The notes under the pieces: generated by a model
What the model saw: only the letters and a program-made list of their open reading frames with translations
Databases searched by the model: none
What the model was told of the DNA's origin: nothing
Made by a program: the position numbers and the translations under genes
Shown: positions 1 to 11,916 of the stretch, in pieces
Position numbering within the stretch: the stretch's first letter is position 1
How the letters are laid out: each line of letters starts with the position of its first letter
Source of the DNA: Triticum aestivum
Lineage: Eukaryota > Streptophyta > Magnoliopsida > Poales > Poaceae
Direction: 5' to 3'
DNA length: 64,000 nt
Assembly (NCBI RefSeq): GCF_018294505.1
Contig: NC_057794.1
Span: forward strand, 188,327,716-188,391,715

Positions 1-394
1 TACCAACAAGAGGGTTTGTGACTCCTTGAACTAGTGCAAGATGTGAAAGTTGATTGCACTTGTCCTTGCCAAAATGAATATGAGTGAAGTATGTTGGTGG
101 AGTCACCCTCAAGAAGTCTCTAGTTCTTCTTCTTTGGATCCACATCATCTTTATGGGAATCCTTGGAGTTGTAGTCCTACTTGATGAAGTAGAACTTGAT
201 TTAGTCTTGGGAACCCACTTGACCAAGGCCTTTGGAGCTTCTTCAAATGCATCAATCTCTTCTTTAAGCTTTCCCTTGCCTTTTAGCTTGTGGTCTTGTG
301 GTGAAAGATCATCTTGAGCTTGTGTTCCCTTGAAAGAAGTGGGATCATACTTCTCTTGATGAGAAACAAAATTCGTCTTGGGGTATTGATCTTC

Positions 395-1578
395 TTACAA
401 CTCAACTCCATTGGCATTGAACTTGCGTTCAAAACCAACACCTTGATTCTTCCGGTGCCTTCCTTGCTTGCGTACAATTTCCTCAAATTGCTTTCTTCTG
501 GCAAGGTTCTTGTAAACACCTTTCTCTATAATTCCCTTCAATAAACTATTTTCTTGCTCAAGTGTAACTTGGCCAAGAGAATCATTAGTGGAATCAAGAG
601 AACTACTAGAAGCAATAATATTTGATTTAACATGATTATTTTTACTACTAGAAGAAGAATCTTTCTTCCTCTTATTGCTAGATTTTACTTGTGGCATGTA
701 AGTAGACAAGATTAAACGCTTGCAATTTAAGAATAACTTTTCTTACGAAGATCATCATTGATTGCTTTTAAGAACCCATGCTCTTGCACTAGATTTAGCT
801 TTTCAAAGCGTAGCTTCTCATGAGACTTTAAAAGTTCTTGATGATCATCTAAGGTAGTTTCATGAGCTAACTTAAGAGTGTTTAGTTCTTTAGTAAGATG
901 CCTAATATCCTTCTTATCATTGTCATTCGTTTCATCTTGATTAGCATGATTAATAGCAGTTTCACTAGAGTTGTCAAAACATAATTCATCATCACCTAGC
1001 AAATCATCTCCATCACTATTGAAATCAACATACTCGGGGTCTGATACCTTAGGGCCTTTAGCCATGAAGCATCTTCCAATCCCTTCATTTGGTGAATCGA
1101 ATATATCGTAGGAGTTGGATGACACAAGTGCAAGACCGACAACATCTTCATCTTGAATATATTCGGAGTCGGAGTTATAGCTTCTCTCAGAGTAGTAGTC
1201 GGAGTCGGAACCGGATACCCATTCACCAACATGAGCTTGATGTCTTCATCTTGTGTAGCTCTTTGATGACTCGTCCTTCCTTTCTGAATCCTTGCTTCTA
1301 CGAGAGGGTCTTTGTTCATAATGATCATCTCTACTCCTCTCTCTTGGAGGTGATTCCTCTCTTTTACTTCTCCTTTTAGGTGAGTCTTCTCTCCTTTTGT
1401 AGGGAGCCGTACACTTACTAGAGTAGTGTCCGGGTCTCCCACAATTGCAGCAATTGTGATCACGACTAGAAGATCTTTTGTCATTGTAGGATCTTGACTT
1501 GGAACTTCTCTCTTTGCTTCTCCTCTTGTAGAACTTGTTGAAGTTCTTCACCATTAGGCTCAATTGTTCATTGAAGGC
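395..1578 (-). pseudogene. Copia gag, C-terminal part with zinc knuckle, broken
   Basis: This continues the gag interrupted at 1579. The piece at 1563-1246 is Arg/Ser-rich and holds a CCHC knuckle, CNCGRPGHYSSKC, the RNA-binding motif of nucleocapsid. The piece at 1125-727 (containing GRCFMAKGPKV) is acidic and then coiled-coil-like (LNTLKLAHETTLDDHQELL). The piece at 709-395 is Ser/Lys-rich and ends in FERKFNANGVEL. Frame changes separate the pieces. The long region after the knuckle belongs to the extended gag of this Copia group. Related sequence continues to the window edge at 1. Confidence 0.75.
1574..1578. repeat. Target-site duplication AAGGC (partner at 9971-9975)
   Basis: The five bases before the left LTR and the five after the right LTR are both AAGGC. 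Gag protein sequence reads through when the element is ignored, which confirms the junctions. Confidence 0.95.
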
Positions 1579-3168
1579 TGATATGTCTCCAATGTATCTA
1601 TAATTTTTGATTGCTCCATGCTATATTATCTACTATTTTGGACATTATTGGGCTTTATTATCCACTTTTATATTATTTTTGGGACTAACCTATTAACCGG
1701 AGGCCCAACCCAGAATTTCTATTTTTTGCCTATTTTAGGGTTTCACAGAAAAGGAATATCAAATGGAGTCCAAACGGAATGAAACCTTCGGGAATGTGAT
1801 TTACAGAACGAACATGATCCAGGAGACTTGGACCCTACGTCAAGAAATAAAGGAGGAAGCCACGAGGTAGGGGGCGCGCCTACCCCCCCCCCCCAGGCGC
1901 GCCCTCCACCCTCGTGGGCCCCTTGTTGCTCAACCGATGTACTCCTTCCTCCTATATATACCTACGTGGCCCCAAATGATCAGATAAGGAGCCAAAAACC
2001 TAATTCCACCACTGCAACCTTCTGTATCCATGAGATCCCATCTTGGGGCCTGTTCCGGAGCTCCGCCGAAGGGGGCATCCACCACGGAGGGCTTCTACAT
2101 CAACACCATAGCCTCTCCGATGAAGTGTGAGTAGTTTACCTCAGACCTTCAGGTCCATAGTTATTAGCTAGATGGCTTCTTCTCTCTTTTTAGATCTCAA
2201 TACAATGTTCTCCCCCTCTATTGTGGAGATCTATTCGATGTAATCTTCTTTTTGCGGTGTGTTTGTTGAGACCGATGGATTGTGGGTTTATGATCAAGAT
2301 TATCTATGAAGAATATTTGAATCTTCTCTGAATTATTTTATGTATGATTGGTTACCTTTGCAAGTCTCTTCGAATTATCAGTTTGGTTTGGCCTACTAGA
2401 TTGATCTTTCTTGCAATGGGAGAAGTGCTTAGCTTTGGGTTCAATCTTGCGGTGTCCTTGCCCAGTGACAGTAGGGGCAGCAAGGCACGTATTGTATTGT
2501 TGTCATCGAGGATAACAAGATGGGGTTTTTATCATATTGCATGAATTTATCCCTCTACATCATGTCATCTTGCTTAAGGCGTTACTCTGTTTTCATGAAC
2601 TTAATACTCTAGATGCATGTTGGATAGCGGTCGATGAGTGGAGTAATAGTAGTAGATGCAGGCAGGAGTCGGTCTACTTGTCTCGGACGTGATGACTATA
2701 TACATGATCATACCTAGATATTCTCATAACTATGCTCAATTCTGTCAATTGCTCAACAGTAATTCGTTCACCCACCGTAAAATACTTATGCTCTTGAGAG
2801 AAGCCACTAGTGAAACCTATGGCCCCCGGGTCTATCTTCATCATACTAATCTTCCAATACTTAGTTATTTCCTTTGCTTTTTACTTTTATTTTATTTTAC
2901 TTTGCATCTTTATCATAAAAGTACCAAAAATATTATCTTATCATATCTATCAGATCTCACTCTCGTAAGTGACCGTGAAGGGATTGACAACCCCTTATCG
3001 CGTTGGTTGAGAGGAGTTATTTGTTTTGTGCAGGTACGAGGGACTTGCGTGCAGCCTCCTACTGGATTGATACCTTGGTTCTCAAACACTAAGGGAAATA
3101 CTTACGCTACTTTGCTGCATCATCCTTTCCTCTTCAAGGAAATCCAACGCAGTGCTCAAGAGGTAGCA
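1579..3168 (+). repeat. Left LTR of the first Athila-type element
   Basis: 1590 bp, from TGATATGTCTCCAATG to CAAGAGGTAGCA. A TATATATA box lies at 1953-1960. A hand comparison of the first 320 bases with the right LTR shows roughly 20 differences, so insertion was not recent. A 172-aa ORF at 2656-3174 lies inside the LTR, recurs in the other LTR and is not treated as a gene. Confidence 0.93.
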
Positions 3169-3179
3169 AGATGAATTTC

Positions 3180-3197
3180 TGGCGCTGTTGCCGGGGA
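3180..3197 (+). other. Primer-binding site, tRNA-Asp type, with a second copy at 3242-3259
   Basis: TGGCGCTGTTGCCGGGGA lies 11 bases after the left LTR, a one-base variant of the Athila-type PBS. A second near-copy, TGGCGCCGTTGCCAGGGA, follows 62 bases later. The first variant has a T where the second has the usual C, while the second has an A in the G run. Confidence 0.8.
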
Positions 3198-3472
3198 GGT
3201 TCACGCAAGTCAAGATTTGACTCCCAACAATGAGCCATTTCTGGCGCCGTTGCCAGGGAGTCTATGCAAAAGTCAACATACCAAGTACCCATCACAACCC
3301 TTATCTCCCGCATTACATTATTTGTCATTTGCCTCTCGTTTTCCTCTCCCCCGCTTCACCCTTTTTGTTTTATTCGCCCTCTCTCTCTCTATCCTCCCTC
3401 TCTTTCTCTATTTGCCTCTTTTTGCCTGCTTGCTTTTTGTTTGCTTGTGTGTTGGATTGCTTGCTTGTCACG

Positions 3473-5501
3473 ATGGCTCAAGATAACACTAAATTGTGTG
3501 ACTTTACCAATACCAACAACAGTGATTTTATTAGCACTCCAATTGCTCCTCTTACCTATGTTGAATATTATGAAATTAATGCATCTTTGCTGAATCTTGT
3601 CATGAAAGATCCGTTTTCCGGCCTTCCTAGTGAAGATGTCGCTACCCATCTAAATAGCTTTGTTGATTTGTGTGATATGCAAAAGAAGAAATATGTGGAC
3701 AACGATATTGTTATGTTGAAGCTATTTCCTTTTTCGCTTATAGATCGCGCTAAAGCTTGGTTTTCGTCTTTTCCTAAAAATAGTATTGATTCTTGGAACA
3801 AGTGCAAAGATGCTTTTATCTCTAAGTATTTTCCTCCCGCTAAGATCATCTCCCTTAGAAACGATGTTATGAATTTTAAGCAACTTGATCATGAACATGT
3901 TGCACAAGCTTGGGAGAGGATGAAATTAATGATACGTAATGGCCCTACTCATGGCTTGAATTTGTGGATGATTATACAAAAAATTTATGCTGGATTGAAT
4001 TTTGCTTCTAGAAATCTTTTAGATTCGGCTGCGGGAGGCACTTTTATGGAAATCACTTTAGGATAAGCTACTAAACTCCTAGATAATACTATGGTTAATT
4101 ATTCTCAATGGCATACTGAAAGATCTACTAATAAAAAGGTGCATGTGATAGAAGAAATTAATGTTTTGAGTGGAAAGATGGATGAACTTATGAAATTATT
4201 TGCTAGTAAGAGTGTTTCTTCTGATCCTAATGGTATGCAATTGTCTACTTTGATTGAGAACAATAATGAATCTATGGATGTGAATTTTGTTGGTAGGAAT
4301 AATTTTGGTAACAATGCGTATAGAGGAAATTTAATCCTAGGCCTTATCCTAGTAATCCCTCTAATAATTATGGTAATTCCTACAACAATTCTTATGGAAA
4401 TTATAATAAGATGCCCTCTGAATTTGAGAATAGTGTTAAGGAATTTATGAATTCGCAAAAAAAATTAATGCTTTGCTTGAAGAGAAATTGCTTAAAGTTG
4501 ATGATTTGGCTAGGAACGTTGATAGAATTTCTCTTGATGTTGATTCTTTAAAGCTTAGATCTATACCTCCTAAGCATGATATCAATGAGTCTCACAAAGC
4601 CATGAAAATTTCCATTGATGAGTGAAAAGAAAGAACCGCTAGGATGCGTGCTAAGAAAGATGCCTTTATAAGAGCGTGTTCTTCTAGTTCCTATGAAAAT
4701 AAAGATGAAGATTTAAAAGTTATTGATGTGTCCCTGATTAAATCTTTGTTTTGCAATATGAATCTTGATAATGACGAGACTTAATATGATCCACCTTTAC
4801 CTAGAAGGCGTTCCAAAAATTCGGAGTTTTTAGATCTTGATGCTAAATTTGATGAAAGTGGGATTGAAGAAATTAAAACCCTAGATGTTGCAAAACCCTC
4901 TATTTTGGATTTCAAGGAATTTAATTATGAAAATTGCTCTTTGATTGATTGTATTTCCTTGTTGCAATCTGTGCTAAATTCACCTCATGCTTATAGTCAA
5001 AATAAAGCGTTTACTAAACATATCGTTGATGCCTTAATGCAATCTTATGAAGAAAATTTTGAGTTGGAAGTTTCTATCCCTAGAAAACTTTATGATGAGT
5101 GGGAACCAAATATTAAAATTAAGATTAAAGATCATGAGTTCTATGCTTTATGTGATTTGGGTGCTAGTGTTTCCACGATTCCAAAGACTTTGTGTGATTT
5201 GTTAGGTTTCCGTGATTTTGATGATTGCTCTCTAAACTTGCACCTTGTGGATTCCACTATTAAGAAACCTATGGGAAGAATCAATGATGTTCTTATTGTC
5301 ACAAATAGGAATTATGTGTCCATAGATTTTATTGTCCTTGACATAGATTGCAATCCTTCATGTCCTATTATTCTTGGTAGACCTTTCCTTAGAACGATTG
5401 GTGCAATTATTGATATGAAGGAAGGAAATATTAGATTCCAATTTACATTAAGGAAAGGCATGGAACACTTTCCTAGAAAGAAAATTAAAATTACCTTATG
5501 A
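3473..5501 (+). pseudogene. gag-protease of the first Athila-type element
   Basis: The start is placed at the ATG at 3473 (protein MAQDNTKLCDFTN). Gag occupies 3473-4066 and contains the retrotransposon-gag core (LIDRAKAWFSSFPKNS, CKDAFISKYFPP). A TAA at 4064 ends the first open stretch. The chain resumes at 4091 in the same frame, shifts frame near 4340, and has further stops at about 4622 (TGA) and 4780 (TAA). The last part, 4905-5501, is the aspartic protease: the active-site loop is CDLGASVSTIP, and the later motif is IILGRPFLRTIGA. After 5501 there is no recognisable polymerase. Gag would form particles and the protease would cut Gag. The breaks make this copy inactive. Confidence 0.85.
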
Positions 5502-5576
5502 ATCTATTATGAGAGCCACTTATGGATTGCCTACCAAAGATGGCAATACCTAGATCTATCCTTCCTTTTTATGCCC

Positions 5577-5625
5577 AGCTAGGGGCGTTAAACGATAGCG
5601 CTTGTTGGGAGGCAACCCAATTTTA
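5577..5625 (+). other. Conserved internal block shared by both Athila-type elements
   Basis: This contains GGGGCGTTAAACGATAG and, 8 bases on, TTGGGAGGCAACCCAA, which can form a small stem of TTGGG with CCCAA. It sits just after the last ORF. The same block occurs at 26171-26219 in the second element, where the upstream coding sequence is unrelated. Confidence 0.75.
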
Positions 5626-6278
5626 TTTTTATTCCTTGCTTTTTGATCCTGTTTAGTAATAAATAATTTACCTAGTCTCTGTTTGGTTGTGTTTTTTGTG
5701 TTTAATGAGTGTTTGTGCCAAGTAGAACCATTGGGAAGAGTTGGGGAAAGTCTTGTTATCTTGCTGTAAAAAACAGAAACTTTAGCGCTCACGAGAAATG
5801 CTGCCATTTTTATTTGGAAAGTGATATTTAGTTAATTATTTTTGCGTATGATTAATACGTAAATTCCTCACGTCCAGAAATTTATTTTAGAATTTTTGGG
5901 GTTCCAGATCTTGCGCTAGTTACAGATTACTACAGACTGTTCTGTTTTTGACAGATTCTGTTTTTCGTGTGTTGTTTGCTTATTTTGATGAATCTATGGC
6001 TAGTAAAATAGTTTATAAACCATAGAGAAGTTGGAATACAGTAGGTTTAACACCAATATAAATAAAGAATGAGTTCATTACAGTACCTTGAAGTGGTCTT
6101 TTGTTTTCTTTCGCTAACGGAGCTCACGAGATTTTCTACTTTAAGTTTTGTGTTGTGAAGTTTTCAAGTTTTGGGTAAAGATTTGATGGATTACGGAACA
6201 AGGAGTGGCAAGAGCCTAAGCTTGGGTATTCCCATGGCACCCCCAATTTAATCTAAGGACACCTAAAAGCCAAAGCTT

Positions 6279-6302
6279 GGGGATGCCCCGGAAGGCATCC
6301 CC
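6279..6302 (+). other. Perfect 9-bp stem-loop in the Athila-type 3' region
   Basis: GGGGATGCC, a 6-base loop (CCGGAA), then GGCATCCCC. The same stem-loop recurs at 31072-31095 and, with one changed end base, at 31808-31831. Confidence 0.75.
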
Positions 6303-8381
6303 TCTTTCGTCTACTTCTATCGGTAACTTTACTTGGAGCTATATTTTTATTCACCACATGATATGTGTTTTGCTTGGAGCGTCTTGTATGATTTGAGTCT
6401 TTGCTTTTCAGTTTACCACAATCATCCTTGCTGTACACACCTTTTGAGAGAGCCATACATGATTTGGAATTTGTTAGAATACTCTATGTGCTTCACTTAT
6501 ATCTTTTGAGTTATATAGTTTTTCTCTAGTACTTCACTTATATCTTTTAGAGCACGGTGCTGGATTTGTTTTGTAGAAACTATTGATCTCTCATGCTTCA
6601 CTTAGATTATTTTGAGAGTCTTAAATATCATGGTAACTTTCTTAAATAATCCTAATGTGCTAGGTATTCAAGATTAGTAAAAAAAATCTTATGAGTGTTT
6701 TTAATACTAAGAGAAGTTTGATGCTTGATGATTGTTTTGAGATATGGAGGTAATAATATCAAAGTCATGCTAGTTGAGTAGTTCTGAAATTGAGAAATTC
6801 TTGTGTTGAAGTTTGCAAGTCCCGTAGCATGCACGTATGGTAAACGTTATGTAACAAATTTGAAACATGAGGTGTTCTTCGATTGTCCTCCTTATGAGTG
6901 GCGGTCGGGGACGAGCGATGGTCTTTTCCTACCAATCTATCCCCATAGGAGCATGTGCGTAGTGCTTGTTTTTTGATGACTTGTAGATTTTTGCAATAAG
7001 TATGTGAATTCTTTATGACTAATGTTGAGTCCATGGATTATACGCACTCTCACCCTTCCATCATTGCTAGCCTCTTCGGTACCGTGCATTGCCTTTTCTC
7101 ACATTGACAAATGGTGCAAACTTCACCGGTGCATCCAAACCCCGTGATATGATACGCTATTTCACACATAAACCTCCTTATATCTTCCTCAAAACAGACA
7201 CCATACCTACCTATTATGGCATTTCCATAGCCATTCCGAGATATATTGCCATGCAACTTTCCACCATTCCGTTTATCATGACACATTCATCATTGTCATA
7301 TTGCTTTGCATGATCATGTAGTTGACATCGTATTTGTGGCAAAGCCACCATTCATAATCTTTCATACATGTCAATCTTCATTCATCGCAATCCCGGTACA
7401 CCGCCGGAGGCATTCATATAGAGTCATCTTTTGTTCTAGCATCGAGTTGTAATCATTGAGTTGTAAATAAATAGAAGTGTGATGATCATCATTTTCTAGA
7501 GCATTGTCCCAAGTGAGGAATAAAAAAATAAAAATAGAAAGGCCATAAAAAAATAAAAGAAGAGAAGGCCCAAAAAAAGAGAAAAAGAGAGAAGGGACAA
7601 TGCTAGTATCCTTTGCCACACTTGTGCTTCGAAGAAGCACCATAATCTTCATGATAGAGAGTCTTTTGTTTTGTCACTTTCATATACTAGTGGGAATTTT
7701 TCATTATAGAACTTGGTTTGTATATTACAACAATGGGCCTCCTCAAGTGCCCTAGGTCTTCGTGAGCAAGCAAGTTGGATGCACACCCACTTAGTTTCTT
7801 TTGTTGAGCTTTCATACATTTATAGCTCTAGTGCATCCGTTGCATGGCAATGCCTACTCCTTGCATTAACATCAATCGATGAGCATCTCCATAGCCCATT
7901 GATTAGCCTCGTTCATGTGAGACTTTCCCCTTTTTTGTCTTCTCCACATAACCCTCATCATCATATTCTATTCCACCCATAGTGCTATGTCCATGGCTCG
8001 CGCTCATATATTGCGTGAAAGTTTATAGGTTTGAGATTACTAAAGTATGAAACAATTGCTTGGCTTGTCATTGGGGTTGTGCATGATGAGAGCATTCTTG
8101 TGTGACGAAAATGGAGCATGACTAAACTATATGATTTTGTAGGGATGAACTTTCTTTGGCCATGTTATTTTGAGAAGACATAATTGCTTAGTTAGTATTC
8201 TTGAAGTATTATTATTTTTATGTCAATATGAACTTTTATCTTGAATCTTTCGGATCTGAATATTCATACCACAGTTAAGAAGAATTACATTGAAATTATG
8301 CCAAGTAGCATTCCACATCAATAATTCTGTTTTTATCATTTACCTACTCGAGGACGAGCAGGAATTAATCTTGGGGATGCT

Positions 8382-9970
8382 TGATAGGTCTCCAACGTAT
8401 CTATAATTTTTGATTGCTCCATGCTATATTATCTATTGTTTTGGACATTATTGGGATTTATTATCCACTTTAATATTATTTTTGGGACTAACCTATTAAC
8501 CGGAGGCCCAGCCCAGAATAGCTGTTTTTTGCCTATTTTAGGGTTTCACAGAAAAGGAATATCAAACGGAGTCCAAACAGAATGAAACCTTCGGGAACGT
8601 GATTTTCGGAATGAACATTGATCCAGGAGACTTGGACCATACATCAAGAAATAAAGGAGGAAGCCGCGAGGTAGGGGCCGCGCCTACCCCCCTCCCCAGG
8701 CGCACCCTCCACCATCGTGGGCCCCCTGTTGCTCCATCGACGTACTCCTTCCTCCTATATATACCTACGTACCCCCAAACGATCAGATACGAAGCCAAAA
8801 ACCTAATTCCACCGCCGCAACCTTATGTATCCACGAGACCCATCTTGGGGCCAGTTCTGGAGCTCCGCCGGAGAGGGCATCCACCACGGAGGGCTTCTAC
8901 ATCAACACCATAGCCTCTCCGATGAAGTGTGAGTAGTTTACCTCAGACCTTCGGGTCCATAGTTATTAGCTAGATGGCTTCTTCTCTCTTTTTGGATCTC
9001 AATACAATGTTCTCCCCCTCTCTTGTGGAGATCTATTCGATTTAATCTTCTTTTTGCGGTGTGTTTGTTGAGACTGATGAATTGTGGGTTTACGAGCAAG
9101 ATTATCTACGAACAATATTTGAATCTTCTCTGAATTATTTTATGTATGATTGGTTATCTTTGCAAGTCTCTTCGAATTATCAGTTTGGTTTGGCCTACTA
9201 GATTGATCTTTCTTGCAATGGGAGAAGTGCTTAGCTTTGGGTTCAATCTTGCGGTGTCATTTCCCAGTGACAGTAGGGGCAGCAAGGCACATATTGTATT
9301 GTTGCCATCGAGGATAACAAGATGGGGGTTTTATCATATTGCATGAATTTATCCCTCTACATCTTGTCATCTTTCTTTAGGCGTTACTCTATTTTCATTA
9401 ACTTAATACTCTAGATGCATGCTGGATAGCGGTCGATGAGTGGAGTAATAGTAGTAGATGCAGGCAGGAGTCGGTCTACTTGTCTCGGACGTGATGCCTA
9501 TATACATGATCATACCTAGATATTCTCATAACTATGCTCAATTCTGTCAATTGCTCAACAGTAATTCGTTCACCCACCGTAAAATACTTATGCTCTTGAG
9601 AGAAGCCACTAGTGAAACCTATGGCCCCCGGGTCTATCTTCATCATATTAATCTTCCAATACTTAGTTATTTCCTTTGCTTTTTACTTTGCTTTTATTTT
9701 ACTTTGCATCTTTATCATAAAAATACCAAAAATATTATCTTATCATGTCTATCAGATCTCACTCTCGTAAGTGACCGTGAAGGGATTGACAATCCCTTAT
9801 CGCATTGGTTGAGAGGAGTTATTTGTTTTGAGCAGGTACGAGGGACTTGCGTGCAGCCTCCTACTGGATTGATACCTTGGTTCTCAAAAACTGAGGGAAA
9901 TACTTACGCTACTTTGCTGCATCATCCTTTCCTCTTCAAGGAAATCCAACGCAGTGCTCAAGAGGTAGCA
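8382..9970 (+). repeat. Right LTR of the first Athila-type element
   Basis: 1589 bp, from TGATAGGTCTCCAACG to CAAGAGGTAGCA, homologous to 1579-3168 throughout. The sequence just before it, GAATTAATCTTGGGGATGCT, contains the probable polypurine tract. A TATATATA box lies at 8755-8762. Confidence 0.93.
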
Positions 9971-9975
9971 AAGGC

Positions 9976-10675
9976 TTGTTTCTCACTTGATATTGTAGGA
10001 TCATCACATGTAGCTTTGTAAGAACCACTGGACTTGTTGTGAAGCTTTTCTTTATCCTTGAGTGACATCTCATGAGCAACAATTCTACCAATGAATTCTG
10101 TTGGCTTGTGATCTTTGTAATTGGGCATAATTTTCATCAAGGTGCACGTGGTATCATATTTTCCATCCTTAGGATCTTCTTGATGATGACTCTGTCAGTC
10201 ATCTCTTCACTTTGTAAGCCGACAATCTCATTTGTGTTGAGAGCAAGCCTAGAATACATTTCAACGACTCCTTGACCATCCTTCATTTTGAACTTGTCAA
10301 GTTGACTTTGAAGCACATCCAATTTGGATTCCTTGACGGACTCGGTACCTTCATGCATATCAACCAAAGTATCCAAAATTACTTTGCATTCTCAAGGCGG
10401 CTGATTTTGTTGAATTCTTTGGGGCACAATCCATTCAAGAGGATATTGCAAGTTTGAGAATTATATTGCCACATTTTCAATTGTTCCGCGGTCGCTTCGC
10501 GATTCGGTTCTCGTCCATCTTCAAAGAATTCACCTTGCAAACCAATACACACAATAGCCCAAACGGCAGGGTTATGTCTAAGAATATAAATTTTCATCTT
10601 ATGCTTCCAACTAGCAAAATTAGAACCATCAAAGTAAGGACCTCTATGGTGATAATTTCCCTCGCTAGACGCCAT
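9976..10675 (-). pseudogene. Copia gag, N-terminal part, broken
   Basis: Reading leftward from the Met at 10675, a 98-aa segment starts MASSEGNYHHRGPYFDGSNF and is the typical start of a plant Copia Gag of the DUF4219/UBN2 type. It is followed by a segment at 10376-10137 (sequence around KFKMKDGQGVVEMYSRL, a UBN2-like core) and one at 10140-9976 containing IGRIVAHEMSLKDKEKL. The pieces are separated by a stop and frame changes. The protein then runs into the Athila-type insertion and continues at 1578. In an intact element it would form the capsid. Here it cannot be translated as one chain. Confidence 0.8.
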
Positions 10676-10745
10676 ACTCTCCTAGGTTGTGAAACCAAGG
10701 CTATGATCACCAATGCTATGGAAATCAAGGCAAATAGAGACCAAA

Positions 10746-10757
10746 GCTCTGATACCA
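10746..10757 (-). other. Primer-binding site, initiator Met tRNA type
   Basis: On the minus strand this reads TGGTATCAGAGC, the classic plant complement to the 3' end of initiator tRNA-Met. It lies two bases inside the LTR end, which fixes the element's orientation. Confidence 0.9.
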
Positions 10758-11554
10758 CTTGTAGGATCGAAAGTAGGTATAGAGGGGGTGATTAGATTAC
10801 TTGACCAAATAAAAATCTAGCCTTTTCCCAATTTAAGTCTTGGCCGATTTTAGGAACTTAGCACAAGTCAAGCAATCAACCTACACATGTAATTCTAAGA
10901 GTATAGAAGTGCAAAATAAGACATTGCATATGAAGGTAAAGGGAAGGGTTTGGAGAAGGCAAACACAATATAGACATGAAGATTTTTGGCATGGTTCCGA
11001 TAGGTGGTGCTATCGTACATCCATGTTGATGGAGACTTCAACCCACAAATGGTAACGGTTGCGCGAGTCCACGGAGGGCTCCACCCACAAAGGGTCCACG
11101 AAGAAGCAACCTTGTCTATCCCGCCATGGCCATCGCCCATGAAGGACTTGCGTCACTTGGGTAGATCTTCATGAAGTAGGCGATCTCCTTGGCCTTCCAA
11201 ACTCCTTGGTTCAACTCCACAATCTTGATGGAGGCTCCCAAGTGACACCTAACCAGTCTAGGAGACACCACTATCCAAAAGGTAATACATGGTGTGATGA
11301 TGATGAACTCCTTACTCTTGTGCTTCAAATGATAGTATCTCCAACACTCAACTCTCTCACACAGATTTGGCTATGTTGGAAAGATGATTTGAGTGGAAAG
11401 CAACTTGGGGAAGGCTAGAGATCAAGATTCTCATGGTTGGATTGGAATGTCTTGGTCTCAACACATGAGTAGGTGGTTCTCTCTCAAAAAATGAATAGTG
11501 GAAGTGTAGGCACGTTCTGATGGCTCTCTCTTGAATAGAGAAGGGGTGGAGGGG

Positions 11555-11562
11555 TATATATA
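11555..11562 (-). promoter_or_regulatory. TATA-like box of the Copia LTR
   Basis: A TATATATA run sits in the LTR about 800 bp from its internal end, next to a GGTGGAGG-type purine stretch. It is the only strong TATA candidate seen in this LTR. Confidence 0.45.
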
Positions 11563-11604
11563 GCCTCCACACAAAATCTAACTGTTACACACATTTGACC
11601 CAAT

Positions 11605-11916
11605 TCGGTTAGACCGAATAGGTGAACTCGGTGAGACCGATGTAGTTCAAAAAGTGAACGTTAGGATTTTCGGTGGGACTGACATGGTCAACTCGGTGGG
11701 ATCGATGCGCTAGGGTTACGTCAAAACCTCAACTCGGTGTGACCGATTGCATGAACTCGATGGGACCGATTTCAGCAATGCTCAAACAGAGAGTGAGTCT
11801 GGCAAACTAGGTTGGAACAATCGCTCATTTCGGTAAGACTGAAACATTACGAAAGGGAAACAAAGAGTTTGCATTGCGAACTCGGTGGGACAGATAGCTC
11901 ATTTCGATAAGAACGA
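11605..11916. repeat. Array of TCGGTNNGACCGA quasi-palindromes in the Copia LTR
   Basis: About nine copies of a 13-base quasi-palindrome of consensus TCGGTNNGACYGA lie at 11605, 11628, 11670, 11693, 11734, 11757, 11830, 11882 and 11904. Several are preceded by AAC. They lie upstream of the TATA-like box in the element's own orientation, so they could be protein-binding or hairpin-forming sites. That role is inference. Confidence 0.7.

Larger units (their letters stand above)
5502..8381. other. Non-coding 3' internal region of the first Athila-type element
   Basis: 2.9 kb without a credible gene. It has a conserved block at 5577-5625 and a stem-loop at 6279-6302. The ORFs in it are short and lack known domains. 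The first part (5577 to about 6300) is nearly colinear with 26171-26830 plus 31024-31100 of the second Athila-type element, including ACAGACTGTTCTGTTTTTGA near 5930 and its counterpart near 26525. Such conservation in a non-coding region suggests RNA-level function, which is inference. Confidence 0.7.
1579..9970 (+). mobile_element. Complete Athila-type (Gypsy) retrotransposon, gag-protease only
   Basis: A full LTR retrotransposon of 8392 bp. The two LTRs (1579-3168 and 8382-9970) are clearly homologous, the ends are TG...CA, and the flanks are a perfect 5-bp duplication, AAGGC, at 1574-1578 and 9971-9975. The PBS matches the TGGCGCCGTTGCCGGGGA type used by Athila-lineage elements. It encodes gag and aspartic protease but no reverse transcriptase, RNase H or integrase, so it would need these in trans. 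It resembles the Triticeae Sabrina/WHAM/Derami group; the name is tentative. It lies inside the Copia gag and is therefore younger than that element. Confidence 0.92.

Noticed and set aside
2656..3174. 172-aa ORF, with a 187-aa counterpart at 9458-10021
   Set aside because: Both lie at matching positions in the two LTRs of one element. The repetition follows from LTR duplication, and there is no known domain.
3370..3420. CT-rich microsatellite-like run, and a similar one near 24195
   Set aside because: Short, imperfect and in leader or LTR sequence; ordinary in plants.
7089..7313. Short ORF that could be an env remnant of the Athila-type element
   Set aside because: Only 74 aa, with no membrane-protein pattern beyond weak hydrophobicity; it sits in the conserved non-coding 3' region.
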